DNA of 64,000 nucleotides from CBDBEU01 sp965204565 (GTDB taxonomy: Bacteria; Pseudomonadota; Alphaproteobacteria; Rhizobiales; TMED25). The DNA is taken from contig CBDBEU010000005.1 of assembly GCA_965204565.1 (NCBI GenBank), positions 124,001 through 188,000 of the forward strand. Direction: 5' to 3'. Shown here piece after piece: positions 27,331 to 36,287 of this stretch (position 1 is the stretch's first letter; every line of letters starts with the position of its first letter). Below the pieces are notes generated by a model. The model worked only from the letters and a program-made list of their open reading frames with translations, had not been told where the DNA came from and searched no databases. Position numbers and translations under genes: made by a program.

Positions 27331-28607
27331 CCGAACTGATGCTCATTGTAATGATTGTCTTGCTGCTGGCGGGTTTCCCGATGAAAATGCCGCTGATATC
27401 CGCGGCCGTTCTGGGCTTCCTTGTCTTTTTCCCCAACATGAGCCTGCAAATTCTAATTCAACAGATGATTGGTGGCGTGAAACCCGCAGCACTGATTGCG
27501 GTTCCGATGTTCATTCTCGCCGCTGACATCATTACCCGCGGACATTCCGCCAACCGGCTGATGGACGTGGTTATGAGTTTCATGGGTCACATCCGGGGTG
27601 GGCTCGCAATCTCGGCCACCAGTGCTTGTGCGCTTTTTGGTGCCGTCTGCGGCTCCACTCAGGCAACTGTTGTCGCCATCGGGGGTGCAATGCGCCCACG
27701 CATGCTGAAGTCTGGCTACAGCGACAGCTTTACCATCGGTCTGATCGTCAATGCCGCCGACCTTGCCTATCTGATCCCACCATCAATCGGCATGATCATC
27801 TACGGTGTGGTGTCCGGCACCTCGATCGCTCAGCTCTTCATTGCCGGCATCCTGCCAGGTTTGCTGATCGTTGTTCTGTTTTCGGCCTACTGCATGTGGT
27901 ATTCTATCCGGCACAACATCCCGGTATTGCCCAAGGCAGATTGGGGGGAACGCATCACGTTCATGCGCCGCGCGGTCTGGCCAATGGGTTTCCCGTTTAT
28001 CATTGTCGGTGGCATCTATGGCGGCGTGTTTTCCCCAACCGAGGCTGCCGCGATCTGTGTGCTGTATGCTTTGATCCTCGAAGCGGTGGTCTTTCGCTCG
28101 ATTCGCTTTCGCGACCTCCCAGATATAGCTCTTTCGACCGGCGCCATCACTTCCGTGGTGTTCATCCTGATCGCTGCGGGTGCTGCCTTCAGCTGGACTC
28201 TCAGCTTCGCGCAGGTGCCACAAGCAATCATCGAGTCTCTCGGTCTGCAGGATGCCGGTCCGCTGATGACTCTCCTGGCCATCAACCTGGCTTTCTTCCT
28301 TGGATGTATGTTCGTGGACTCGATTGTGGTGATCCTGATCCTTGTCCCGATCCTAGCTCCAATGATCAAAGCCAGCGGTCTGGATCCGGTACTTGTCGGG
28401 GTTCTGATCACATTACAGGTCGCCATCGGCGCCGCAACACCACCGTTTGGTTGTAACCTCTTCACTGCAATCGCTGTGTTCCGCCGCCCCTTCATCGAAG
28501 TGGTCAAGGGGGTTTCACCGTTCCTGTTCATTCTGTTGATCGTGACGGTGCTTCTGGTTGCCTTCCCTCAAATCGCCTTGTTCCTGCCGGAACTGGCCTA
28601 CCGCTAA
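27327..28607 (+). CDS. dctM: TRAP transporter large permease (DctM family)
   Basis: The 12-segment transport subunit, driven by an ion gradient. The 426-residue protein has the DctM pattern: an N-terminal LLAGFPMKMPLISAAVLGF, a central GAVCGSTQATVVAIGGAMRP, YLIPPSIGMIIYGVVSGTS, GGVFSPTEAAAICVLYAL and the C-terminal QVAIGAATPPFGCNLFTA. All hydrophobic segments are present and no lesion is visible. It is translationally coupled to dctQ and followed 22 bases later by the agmatinase-family gene. Confidence 0.94.
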   Translation: MTELMLIVMIVLLLAGFPMKMPLISAAVLGFLVFFPNMSLQILIQQMIGGVKPAALIAVPMFILAADIITRGHSANRLMDVVMSFMGHIRGGLAISATSACALFGAVCGSTQATVVAIGGAMRPRMLKSGYSDSFTIGLIVNAADLAYLIPPSIGMIIYGVVSGTSIAQLFIAGILPGLLIVVLFSAYCMWYSIRHNIPVLPKADWGERITFMRRAVWPMGFPFIIVGGIYGGVFSPTEAAAICVLYALILEAVVFRSIRFRDLPDIALSTGAITSVVFILIAAGAAFSWTLSFAQVPQAIIESLGLQDAGPLMTLLAINLAFFLGCMFVDSIVVILILVPILAPMIKASGLDPVLVGVLITLQVAIGAATPPFGCNLFTAIAVFRRPFIEVVKGVSPFLFILLIVTVLLVAFPQIALFLPELAYR

Positions 28608-28629
28608 CTAAGATAATACGGAGTGCATT

Positions 28630-29598
28630 ATGTCGGGTCACGGGTACGAATCTGGCCGTCTCAACCTGCCTTTTGTAGGCATCGCGACTTTTGGTAAGAA
28701 ACCCTACGTCGAAAACTGGAATGCGATTGATGCCGACGTGGCAATTCTCGGTGCACCTTATGATTTTGGCTGTCAGTTCCGTTCTGGTGCCCGTTTTGGT
28801 CCGCGTTCTGTGCGCGAGGCGTCAACCCTGTTCAGCTTTGGCCATGCCGGGGCGTATGATCATGAAGACGATGCAACCTACTTGGGAAGCGATGTTCGCA
28901 TCGTGGACCTTGGCGACGCCGACATCATCCACACCAAGACCGAAGAAAGCCACGCCAATATCGAGCATGGGGTCAAGAAGATTTTGGACGCAAACGCAAT
29001 TCCGGCAACCATCGGCGGCGACCACTCGATCAACATACCCTGCATCAGAGCGTTCGAAGAGGATTGTGCTAAAAACGGCCCCATCCATGTGATCCAGATC
29101 GATGCGCATCTGGACTTCGTTGATGAGCGCAAGGGCGTGACCGAAGGCCACGGCAACCCAATGCGACGTGCAATCGAAAAAGACTATGTGTCGGGCATGA
29201 CTCAGCTTGGCATCCGCAACGTTTCTTCCACAGCCAAAGAGGGATATGACGACGCACGTGCACGCAGTTCAGACGTTCTTTCTGTGCGCCAGGTGCGCAG
29301 ACTCGGGACTGAAAATGTGCTCACCCGTATCCCGGAAGGGGCGCGTTATTATGTGACCATCGACATTGACGCATTCTGTCCATCGATTGCTCCTGGTACC
29401 GGCACACCCAGCCACGGTGGTTTCCAGTATTACGATGTTCTGGAAATCTTGCAGGGTCTGACCAAGCGTGGTGATGTTGTAGGCATCGACCTTGTTGAAG
29501 TCGCTCCCTCATACGATCCGACCGAAAATACGCAGATATTGGCGGCTCAGTTGCTGCTGAACTTCATCGGATTTATCTTCCACAACAGGAACCGTTAA
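28630..29598 (+). CDS. agmatinase-family ureohydrolase
   Basis: Manganese-dependent hydrolase that releases urea from a guanidino compound such as agmatine, guanidinobutyrate or a relative. The 322-residue protein has all the metal-ligand motifs: IGGDHS, QIDAHLDF (DxHxD) and TIDIDAFCPSIAPGTGTP (DxD). The loop has CPS where many agmatinases have DPA; this residue is not a metal ligand. It also carries APYDFGCQFRSGARFGPRSVREAS near the N-terminus. Its position directly behind a complete TRAP transporter suggests import and hydrolysis of one substrate. G+C content is visibly lower than in the core genes, and IS remnants flank the unit on both sides. Exact substrate unknown. Confidence 0.88.
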   Translation: MSGHGYESGRLNLPFVGIATFGKKPYVENWNAIDADVAILGAPYDFGCQFRSGARFGPRSVREASTLFSFGHAGAYDHEDDATYLGSDVRIVDLGDADIIHTKTEESHANIEHGVKKILDANAIPATIGGDHSINIPCIRAFEEDCAKNGPIHVIQIDAHLDFVDERKGVTEGHGNPMRRAIEKDYVSGMTQLGIRNVSSTAKEGYDDARARSSDVLSVRQVRRLGTENVLTRIPEGARYYVTIDIDAFCPSIAPGTGTPSHGGFQYYDVLEILQGLTKRGDVVGIDLVEVAPSYDPTENTQILAAQLLLNFIGFIFHNRNR

Positions 29599-29859
29599 GC
29601 TTGATCTCGGTGCTACTACACCTTGCGAACATGAATCTCGCGCAACGAACCTTTGGACGAAACGCTCACCAAATCGCTGGTGGATGCCTGCGACGAGAAT
29701 ACTCCATGGAATGAGGGCAACACTGCCATCAGACAATGCGCCTCTTTCAGCTATCTTACCTTGCAAGAAATTGCACTGAAAGCAAGGCCGGAGAGCAACA
29801 GGGCGATTCAGTAAAAATTGTTGTGGCCTTCGGCCAGGAAGCGGATCGCAGTTGTTGGG

Positions 29860-30450
29860 CTGGCCTGGATCATCCCGATGGCCCTTGTGGGTGAGTTGCT
29901 GATGCGCTTGAGCAGAGTACGTGCGGCGCTTGTCAGCGTGAAGATGTTTCACGGGGCGTGATCGAGGCGATTGGTATGGCGATCTTCACCAAGGGTTACG
30001 TCCTTGTCACGGTGTATCGCCTCAACCCGCCAGGGGATGCGGTTCAGAGACAGGATGCGTTTCGATATAGCCCTGGGCAGGCTCGTGATCGGATAAGTCG
30101 TCTCCTTTTTGGGTCGGGTGACGCGCGCCCTTAGGACCTAGTCTCGCCTGCGCTCCAGGCGAGCGATGAAGCAGATTGTTGGACATGATTTGCGCCATCT
30201 CCTCGCCGAGCGCTTCCACGGGCAGCAGGGCAATGTGGCGCCGGTCAATCGCCCATGGCTGGATTGCGGCGGCTCATGCCCTTCGGCGAGGGGGAAAACC
30301 GGCTCTCTGAAAGCCGTCCCAATTCCGTCGCACAGGTCTTCCCGGTTCCCCTTCCCCACGACCTTTGAAGTAATTGTTTTCTGGCAGAAAAGGGCGTCGC
30401 CAGTGACAATCTGGAGACCTCGAACAACGCGGCTTTGGTTCTGGTTTGAG
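29860..30450 (-). pseudogene. decayed ISAs1/IS4-like transposase
   Basis: On the minus strand fragments in different frames read LQIVTGDALFCQKTITSKVV, then a short KGNREDLCDGI, TLPCCPWKRSA-type sequence and finally NRIPWRVEAIHRDKDVTLGE with RHTNRLDHAP and LTSAARTLLKRISNSPT. The order matches the catalytic core and C-terminal part of ISAs1-type DDE transposases (ADAxxCQK ... HRDxDxxxxEDxxxxR). Stops and deletions separate the pieces. The preceding 260 bases (29599-29859) behind the agmatinase gene show no recognisable feature. Confidence 0.5.
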
Positions 30451-30572
30451 TGGTGACGGTCCGTGATTTTCGGCTTTCTGCGCGCAACATGCGGCAATTA
30501 GTGCGATTTGGCTGCTTTTTGCGTGCCTTTTGGCCCGCAGGGTCGGGCGTTCCGCGATTTTGGCCGGAGTCA

Positions 30573-31660
30573 GGCTGTGGCCGGTCGTCGTTCGTGGAAA
30601 ATAAGCCGGCGGAAATTGTGGCTCAGATCGGCCATCGTCATCCGACCGGCAGCCCGGGTTTTTCCGATTGAGCGGATCGTGAGGGCCATCAGCCCCTTTT
30701 GATGTCCAAAGACATGTTCGATGCAGGCGCGGATGGCAGATCGTGTCGCGTTGCCGCGGCGAATATGCCTGGGCATTGGCTTGCCACGCGGCTTCTTGCC
30801 GTGGATGTGTGGGCGATAACCTTACGCTTTCAGACAGGCTTGGTTCCTGGCTGATCGGTATCCGGTGTCTGCCCAAACAGACTTCGAGCTGTTGGTTGCG
30901 TCCAACACAGACGTTAGTTCGTGCCCATCATACCGGGCGGCATCCGTGACATCCCAACGGCGGATGAAGCGGAACGCTTTGTCGATGCCTGCATGGTTCT
31001 TGTCCCCGAAAGACGGAATTGCGATGTCGGGCGGCGCGGGACCGCCGTCCACGGGCGTCTTCGCCTTGCCGAACCGGACGGTCCACCGCGCATCGATGTG
31101 TTTCCGGCGTGCCTTGGCGGGATCCGAGGGCCAGATCCCGGCGGCGGTCCTGCCTGCCTCGATGTCTTTCTTTTCCTCGTCCGTATTGCGTTGCCTGGGG
31201 GCGGCGACCGGCGTGCTGTCCACCAACGGCCCTGACATGGAGTATACCTGTGCGATATAGCCTGCGTCCCTCAGGGCGGTCTCGAACCGGGCGAATGGAG
31301 CGTCGATCGCCCGGCCCGGGTCAGGCGCTCGGGAAACGCCCGGATCGTCTTCGCGTCGGGGACCTTGTCTTGCAGGCCCGTCCCCGGGAAACGCATGAAC
31401 GACAGACGGTCGCGGATCAGGAACTCCATCCGCTCATCGCTCAGATTATGCATCGAGGCCAAAACCAGCACCTTGAACATCGTCACGGGATCGTAAGGTG
31501 GGCGGCGGTCTTACGGGCATTCGCCGCAACAAAGCGCGGCGATGAGTACCGGACGGAACGCCTCAAACTCAACGTGTCGATCCAACGCCTCAAGCGGATC
31601 GCCTGTTTGCGAAAGGCGTTCAAGATGGTCTGATAAATCAAACAATCCAAGTGCATGCAT
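30573..31660 (-). pseudogene. IS5-family transposase, multiply frameshifted
   Basis: Starting at ATG 31660 the minus strand reads MHALGLFDLSDHLERLSQTG, LEALDRHVEFEAFRPVL, then in other frames DPVTMFKVLVLASMHNLSDE, the catalytic-side segment VDSTPVAAPRQRN, FRFIRRWDVTDAARYDGHEL, VWADTGYRSARNQ and finally HIRRGNATRSAIRACIEHVF and MTMADLSHNFRRLIF. The order is that of a complete IS5-group transposase, but at least four frame changes and a stop (near 31513) are seen. It differs clearly from the IS5 copy at 6840-7767. Confidence 0.75.
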
Positions 31661-31809
31661 CGATTGGCCCTCCCGGTCCAAGTGAATCAGACCGCAAGAC
31701 AAAATGCACGGTTTTTAGAGGCTTCCAATTGGCCTGCTTTCTATCTCGCCTCCACCCAGTTTGAAGTTTGAACCGCCCCGGGTTTACCGGAGAGTAAAAC
31801 TCTCAAAGG

Positions 31810-32150
31810 ATGAGCCCTGTGGACAAGAAGAAATCCCCCCGAAGTACACGGCCGGGTTCCGGGAACGCGGGGTCCGTCCTTTTCGCGAACAGCGGCCTGA
31901 GTATGCCCGTGACAACGCAGCCCACAAGGCGATTGCGTCGAAGCTTGGCTGCTCACCCGACACGCTATGCGCCTGGTGCGTTCAAGCGGCCGGAGACGCC
32001 GGTGAGCGCGACGGTTTGACCAGTGACCAGCGCGCCCGGCTCAAGGCGTTGGAGCGCGAGAATAAAGAGCTACGCCAGGCCAACGAGATCCTGAAGAAGG
32101 CGTCCGCGTATTTTGCACAGGCGGAGCTCGACCGCCCGTTCCGCAAATGA
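31810..32150 (+). pseudogene. IS3-family transposase OrfA
   Basis: Helix-turn-helix protein with a leucine-zipper end: PPKYTAGFRERGVRPFREQR, AIASKLGCSPDTLCAW, then DQRARLKALERENKELRQAN and EILKKASAYFAQAELDRP. The start ATG 31810 (SPVDKKK) is one base out of phase with this sequence because of a change in the C-run at 31838-31843, so the natural start is disconnected. The stop overlaps orfB by four bases, the usual arrangement for frameshifted OrfAB. Confidence 0.75.
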
Positions 32151-33062
32151 TTGCCTTCATTGAAGAGCATCAAGGGGACTTTGGGGTCGAGCCGACCTGC
32201 CGTGTGCTGCCGATCGCCCCATCGAGCTGCTACAGGCATGCGGCCATCGCCCGGGATCCTGATTTGGCGTCAGACCGAGCCCGGCAGGATGCGACAGACC
32301 TGAAGGAGATCAAGCGTGTCCATGACGAGAGCAAAGGCAGATACGCAGCCCGCAAAGTCTGGCACCCGTTGCGCCGGGAAGACAGGGATATCGCACGGTG
32401 CACTGTAGAGCGGCTCATGAGAGAGCATGGATTACAAGGGGTTACGCGCGGCAGGAAGAGAACCACGATCCCTGATCCGGCGCAGTCCTGCCCGGATGAC
32501 AAGGTCAATCGCGACTTCACCGCCACCGCGCCCACCCGGATCTGCCAACCAGATCCGGGTGTCGGACTTCACCTGCGTGTCGACCTGGATGGGGATGGTC
32601 TATGTGGCCTTTGTCATTGATGTCTTCGCCCGCAAGATCGTGGGCTGGCGCGTCTCGACGTCCATGACGACGGGCTTCGTGCCGGATGCCTTGAACCAGG
32701 CGATCTGCCAGCAGTGTCCGGCTGAAGGCAGCGGGTTGATCCATCACTCGGACCGCGGCAGCCAGTATCTGTCAATCCGCTATACCGAACGTCTGGGGGA
32801 GGCCGGGATTGACATCTCGGTCGGCAGCATTGGCGACAGCTATGACAACGCCCTGGCGGAAAGCGTCATCGGCCTGTTCAAGACCGAGGTCATCGAGTTC
32901 TTCGGGCCGTGGAAATCCGTGGCCCGGGTTGATTGGGAAACCCTGCAATGGGTCAGTTGGTACAACACAGAGCGGCTACACGGCGCCATCGGCCACCGAC
33001 CGCCGCAGGAAATGGAGGACGCCTTCCATGCAAGCATGAACGCCCTTGATAAAGTCGCATAG
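32147..33062 (+). pseudogene. IS3-family transposase OrfB, one frameshift
   Basis: Integrase-type catalytic part. The N-terminal HTH_21 region reads normally (FGVEPTCRVLPIAPSSCYRH, KRVHDESKGRYAARKVW, REHGLQGVTRGRK). Near 32540 the frame shifts. The catalytic core continues in the other frame with all three acidic residues: IRVSDFTCVSTWMG, SGLIHHSDRGSQYLS and NALAESVIGLFKTEV, followed by WYNTERLHGAIGHRPP. One base change would restore the gene. Confidence 0.85.
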
Positions 33063-33103
33063 GTTTGGAACAAAAAAGTCTCCGGTAAAACCAGGGCGGT
33101 TCA

Positions 33104-33711
33104 GTTCGCCACAATCAGCCCCGGCACGCTGTCATGCGCCCGCTCCGCATCCCGCCCTAGGACAGCCGCTTCGGCAGCTTGACCTGCGGCATCAGAAGGA
33201 AGATCGGCACAGTCGTGCGCCCGCGGCCGATCTTGGAGCGTGATGCGCCGCCGAGCCCCCGGCTGTTCAGCCGTCCTTCCGCCACCAGCAGGCTCGGGCC
33301 TGTGCGGCGATAGACGAACCGTAGGCGTAGGCCACGTCGCAGCTCCCATTCGCCGGGGGTTGATCCGGTCGCCGCGCGTGGATTTGCCCGCAGCAGGCAA
33401 TGGAATCGCCAGCCAAAACCCATCCTTCGAGCGGATCAGGGGGCCGGTGTCGTGGGTTCCCACGATCACCGGTGCCTTCGACCAGACGAACGCCGCCGCA
33501 TCAAGGCTTCGCCCGCCCTGGGGAAATTCTGGCTGCGGATCGAGTTCGCGAGCCGCCGCCCAAGCTCCGCGCCAGTGATCTGCGTGCGCCATGCAATCTT
33601 CAGCCCGGTTCCGGCCTCGCGCATGGCGGCTGTCACCGCGCGTTCGCCCGCCGCGACCTCGGCTGCCATCATGGCAACGATGTCCGGATCTATGTCGAGT
33701 TTCAGCTTCAC
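33104..33711 (-). pseudogene. phage tail-completion (HK97 gp10-like / DUF6441-type) protein, frameshifted
   Basis: The minus strand from ATG 33711 reads MKLKLDIDPDIVAMMAAEVA, then ERAVTAAMREAGTGLKIAWR and GRRLANSIRSQNFPRAGEAL. The family sequence continues in other frames as VWSKAPVIVGTHDTGPLIRS, MGFGWRF-like, RFVYRRTGPSLLVAEGRL and finally HDSVPGLIVAN, where the IS3 element interrupts it. Several frameshifts are visible. The gene overlaps the upstream connector gene by four bases. I assign it by resemblance to small tail proteins of siphophage-like prophages and GTA-like modules in alphaproteobacteria. Confidence 0.6.
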
Positions 33712-34022
33712 GCGGGCCTCAGATCCACGGTCCAGACCAGCCGTTCGCGATCACGGACGGGCTCACCCTGAATGAGGAATGCTTCCCCGTCGATCTCGAC
33801 GCGGTCACCGGGACGCGGGGCCGGAACCTCAGCGAAGCGCAGGTCGATGCGGGTAGTTTCCGACCAAAGCCGTGCGTCGCCGAAGTCGGTGATGGTATCA
33901 GCCTGCCGTGAGACCACCCGCACCAGTTCGGGCGCTCCGCCGTCAGTGATGTAAACCGCCTCCTGCCCGATATTCGGATCGGCGAACAGCGTATCAACAA
34001 TAGCTGCGAACGCAGAAATCAT
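33708..34022 (-). CDS. phage head-tail connector protein
   Basis: 104 residues from ATG 34022, preceded by GGGGAAG. The sequence (ISAFAAIVDTLFADPNIGQE, AVYITDGGAPELVRVVSRQA, then PRPGDRVEIDGEAFLIQGEP) matches the small beta-rich head-tail joining proteins encoded between capsid and tail genes in HK97-type prophages. It is the only apparently intact gene of the prophage remnant. Its neighbours on both sides are broken, so it is probably not used. Confidence 0.65.
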   Translation of the reverse strand: MISAFAAIVDTLFADPNIGQEAVYITDGGAPELVRVVSRQADTITDFGDARLWSETTRIDLRFAEVPAPRPGDRVEIDGEAFLIQGEPVRDRERLVWTVDLRPA

Positions 34023-34049
34023 GGTATACTTCCCCGATGAAACAGGATT

Positions 34050-34430
34050 CGCCTTTAGACAGTTTGATAAGAACCTGCGCCAATCGATGGCCTTGGCGCC
34101 GAAGTCGAGGCGGCAGTTGATCTCGACACCGTCGACGTCGACGTCGAAGCCGTTGCGCGTCTCGATGTACGCGCCCTGCTGACCCTTGAGATAGGCGTAC
34201 TCGATGGTATCGATCCGGTTTGGTCTGGCCGCCAGATACCAGGCGGTCTCGCTGGTGGCATCGAGCCGGGGTTCGCTGATCGGCGCGAGCGTCCGGATCG
34301 ATTGTGGCACCATACTGGCCGCCGCGGCGGGCACGAGGTTCTGGGCGACCAGCTGCTCGGCCTTCAGTTCCAATGAGGCAGGAACGATCAGGAAGGAAGG
34401 CCGCACGTTCAGCACCGTCTTCTTGTCGAG
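34050..34430 (-). pseudogene. phage major capsid protein, C-terminal fragment
   Basis: The minus strand reads VRPSFLIVPASLELKAEQLV, then PISEPRLDATSETAWYLAAR, IDTIEYAYLKGQQGAYIETR and NGFDVDVDGVEINCRLDFGA. This is the end of the capsid part of protease/capsid fusion proteins found in alphaproteobacterial prophages. The 5' part is missing: at about 34430 the sequence changes to IS21 istA. The 3' end lacks a proper stop in this frame and runs into the connector leader. Confidence 0.65.
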
Positions 34431-35771
34431 GCCGGCCCGATGCCGCCGGCCCGTCCCTTTGACGGCCTGGTGGAGCACACCAGGCGGGTATCGCCGACCA
34501 GCCTCGTGCACTCCGAGCGCAACCGCTACAGCGTACCGGCATCCTTCGCCAACCGGCCGATGAGCCTGCGGGTCTATCCGGCGCAGGCCGGGAGCCTTGC
34601 GTAACGGGGCTCCCTTTACCGGATGCCCGACGCGTTCCGGCAGGTGCAGGCCTGTCTGCTCAAGCGCCCGGGTGGTGACAGGGAGATCCTCTCGCTGGTC
34701 CTGCAGCATGGCGAGCAGGCCGTGCTCTGCGCGGCCGAACCGGCGCTTGAAGAAAGTGTTCCCACCAGGATCCGCATCCTCAACCCGCTGCACCGGCCGA
34801 TCGACGCCGACCCGTATCACTGCCATTGATGCCCCACAGGCCCTGGAGCCGAGGCGCGAGCCGAAGGCCGACCCGGCCCGCTAAGATGCCCTTCGCGGCA
34901 AGGAGGGCTCTCCTGCGTCATGACCACCCTGCAAGCGCCGCCGTCATGGTCATGCTGCGCTCCGTCAGGGTGTACGGCATGGCCCGGGCCGCCGGAGATC
35001 TCATCGAACAGGGCGCGCCCGCCTTCGATACGGCGCTCCCCATCCTCTCGCAGATGCTCAAGGCCGAGGTCGCCGAACGCGAGGTCCGGTCCATCGCCTG
35101 CCGGATGAAGGCAGCCCGCTTCCCTGCCTGCGAGGTCCCGGCCGGGTTCGACCCTGCTTCCGGCGAAGTGAACGGGGCCATGGTGCGCCGGCTGCACCGC
35201 TGCGCGTTTATCGAAGGCGCGCATAACGTCGTGGCTGCAGGTGGTCGCGGCACCGGAACGACCCATATCGCCGCGGCCCTGGGCGTCCGGGCGGTTGAGC
35301 ATCATCGCAGGAAAGTACGGTTCTTCTCCACCGTCGACACGGTCAACCTGCTCGAACAGCAAAAGGCCCTGAACAAGGCCGAGCGCCTGCCGCGCCTCGA
35401 TCCCGTTATCCTCGATGAGCCGGGATACCTGCCGTTCGGTCCGTCGGGCGGGGCGCTGCTGTTCCACCTGATCTCAAAGCTCTACGAACGCACCGGCGTC
35501 GTTATAACCACCAACCTCAACTTCAGTGAGCGGGCGGCGTGTTCGGCGATACCAGGATGACCACGGCCCTGCTCGACCGGCTCACTCATCATTGCCACAT
35601 CCCGGAGACCGGAAACAACAGCTTCCGGTTCAAGGCTTCCGCTGCCGGCGGCAAATGAAAAAGGAGACCGTCCAACACTTGACCAGGCCCCCGACCAGGG
35701 GACATGGTCACACCACAACCCGGCTCACTTCTCAATGAAAATCCCGCGGCAAACCTCAGCAGAAATCGACA
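34430..35771 (+). mobile_element. IS21-family element, 5'-truncated (copy B)
   Basis: Nearly identical to bases 21790-23025 of copy A, beginning inside istA (MPPARPFDGLVEHTRRVSP) and ending with the same right inverted repeat (minus strand TGTCGATTTCTGCTGAG at 35771). The left end is lost against the capsid fragment. At the right end it cuts into nnrU. It carries the same missing istA stretch as copy A (VYPAQAGSLA), so both descend from one defective ancestor. Confidence 0.8.
34886..35690 (+). pseudogene. istB: IS21 helper ATPase IstB (copy B), 3' frameshift
   Basis: This copy retains the segment deleted in copy A: GFDPASGEVNGAMVRRLHRC and FIEGAHNVVAAGGRGTG. The Walker A loop reads GGRGTGTT, lacking the essential Lys. 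Walker B is intact (LPRLDPVILDEPGYLPFG). After VVITTNLNFSERAA a frameshift near 35540 sends the frame to a stop at 35558-35560, while the natural end MTTALLDRLTHHCHIPETGN continues in another frame. Upstream, 34431-34829 holds an istA fragment. Confidence 0.75.
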
Positions 35772-36202
35772 ACGATGCCGGTGATGTGGCCAATATTCAT
35801 CAAATGCAGCCCCGCCCAGATCAATACCCCGGCGCTGCCCGGTGCGGCGCAAATCCGGTAAATTCCTGTCGGCTGATCAGCGGGCCTTTGCATCAAGCGC
35901 GCGGCCACCAGCCAGAGCGCCACAGGCATGATGAGGATCGTGGCCCAGCGAAGCCATTCAGGCGTGCTCCATACCCACGCGGGTTGCATGTCCATGTAGA
36001 TCCGGATGATCCACACCACCAAACCCCTGGAAATCACGCCGTGAACGGAAAAATACACCCGCCGGCCAAGCCTGGCGATCAGCCAGTCCCGTATAATTAG
36101 TGCGGAGGGAAGGGTGTGAGAGGCAAACAGAAGCGCAAGCGCTATGATCAACTGGCTCAGTTGAAAGTCCCCCCGTTCTAACGGACTGTGCAAACGCTGC
36201 AA
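35772..36202 (-). pseudogene. nnrU: NnrU-family membrane protein truncated by IS21
   Basis: NnrU is an integral membrane protein needed for nitrite and nitric oxide reductase activity in denitrifiers. The minus strand reads LSQLIIALALLFASHTLPSA, LIARLGRRVYFSVHGVISRG, IRIYMDMQPAWVWSTP and GSAGVLIWAGLHLMNIGHIT, giving four hydrophobic segments. The gene is cut after GHITGI where the IS21 right end begins, losing roughly the last third. The start is unclear; ATG 36202 is the only ATG and gives a longer N-terminus than usual. Its place beside the heme d1 genes supports the assignment. Confidence 0.65.
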
Positions 36203-36287
36203 TGGTGCCGCTCAGTGAGCTAAGTCAAGGAATTGGCATACTCAGCAATGCGAGATTGCAGATATTGTCAGACGTTCAGAAGAACGA

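Larger units (their letters stand above)
31769..33103 (+). mobile_element. IS3-family insertion sequence with terminal repeats and target duplication
   Basis: Terminal inverted repeats are evident: the left end begins TGAACCGCCCCGGGTTTACC at 31769 and the right end, on the minus strand from 33103, begins TGAACCGCCCTGGTTTTACC; both continue GGAGA. The three bases GTT occur immediately outside each end (31766-31768 and 33104-33106), the expected IS3-family target duplication. The 1335-base element holds orfA and orfB. It lies at the 3' end of a prophage tail gene. Confidence 0.9.

Noticed and set aside
33708..34826. A 372-codon minus-strand reading frame
   Set aside because: It is a chimera: its first part is antisense to IS21 istA and its second part is capsid and connector sequence. 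Only the connector portion (33708-34022) is a gene.
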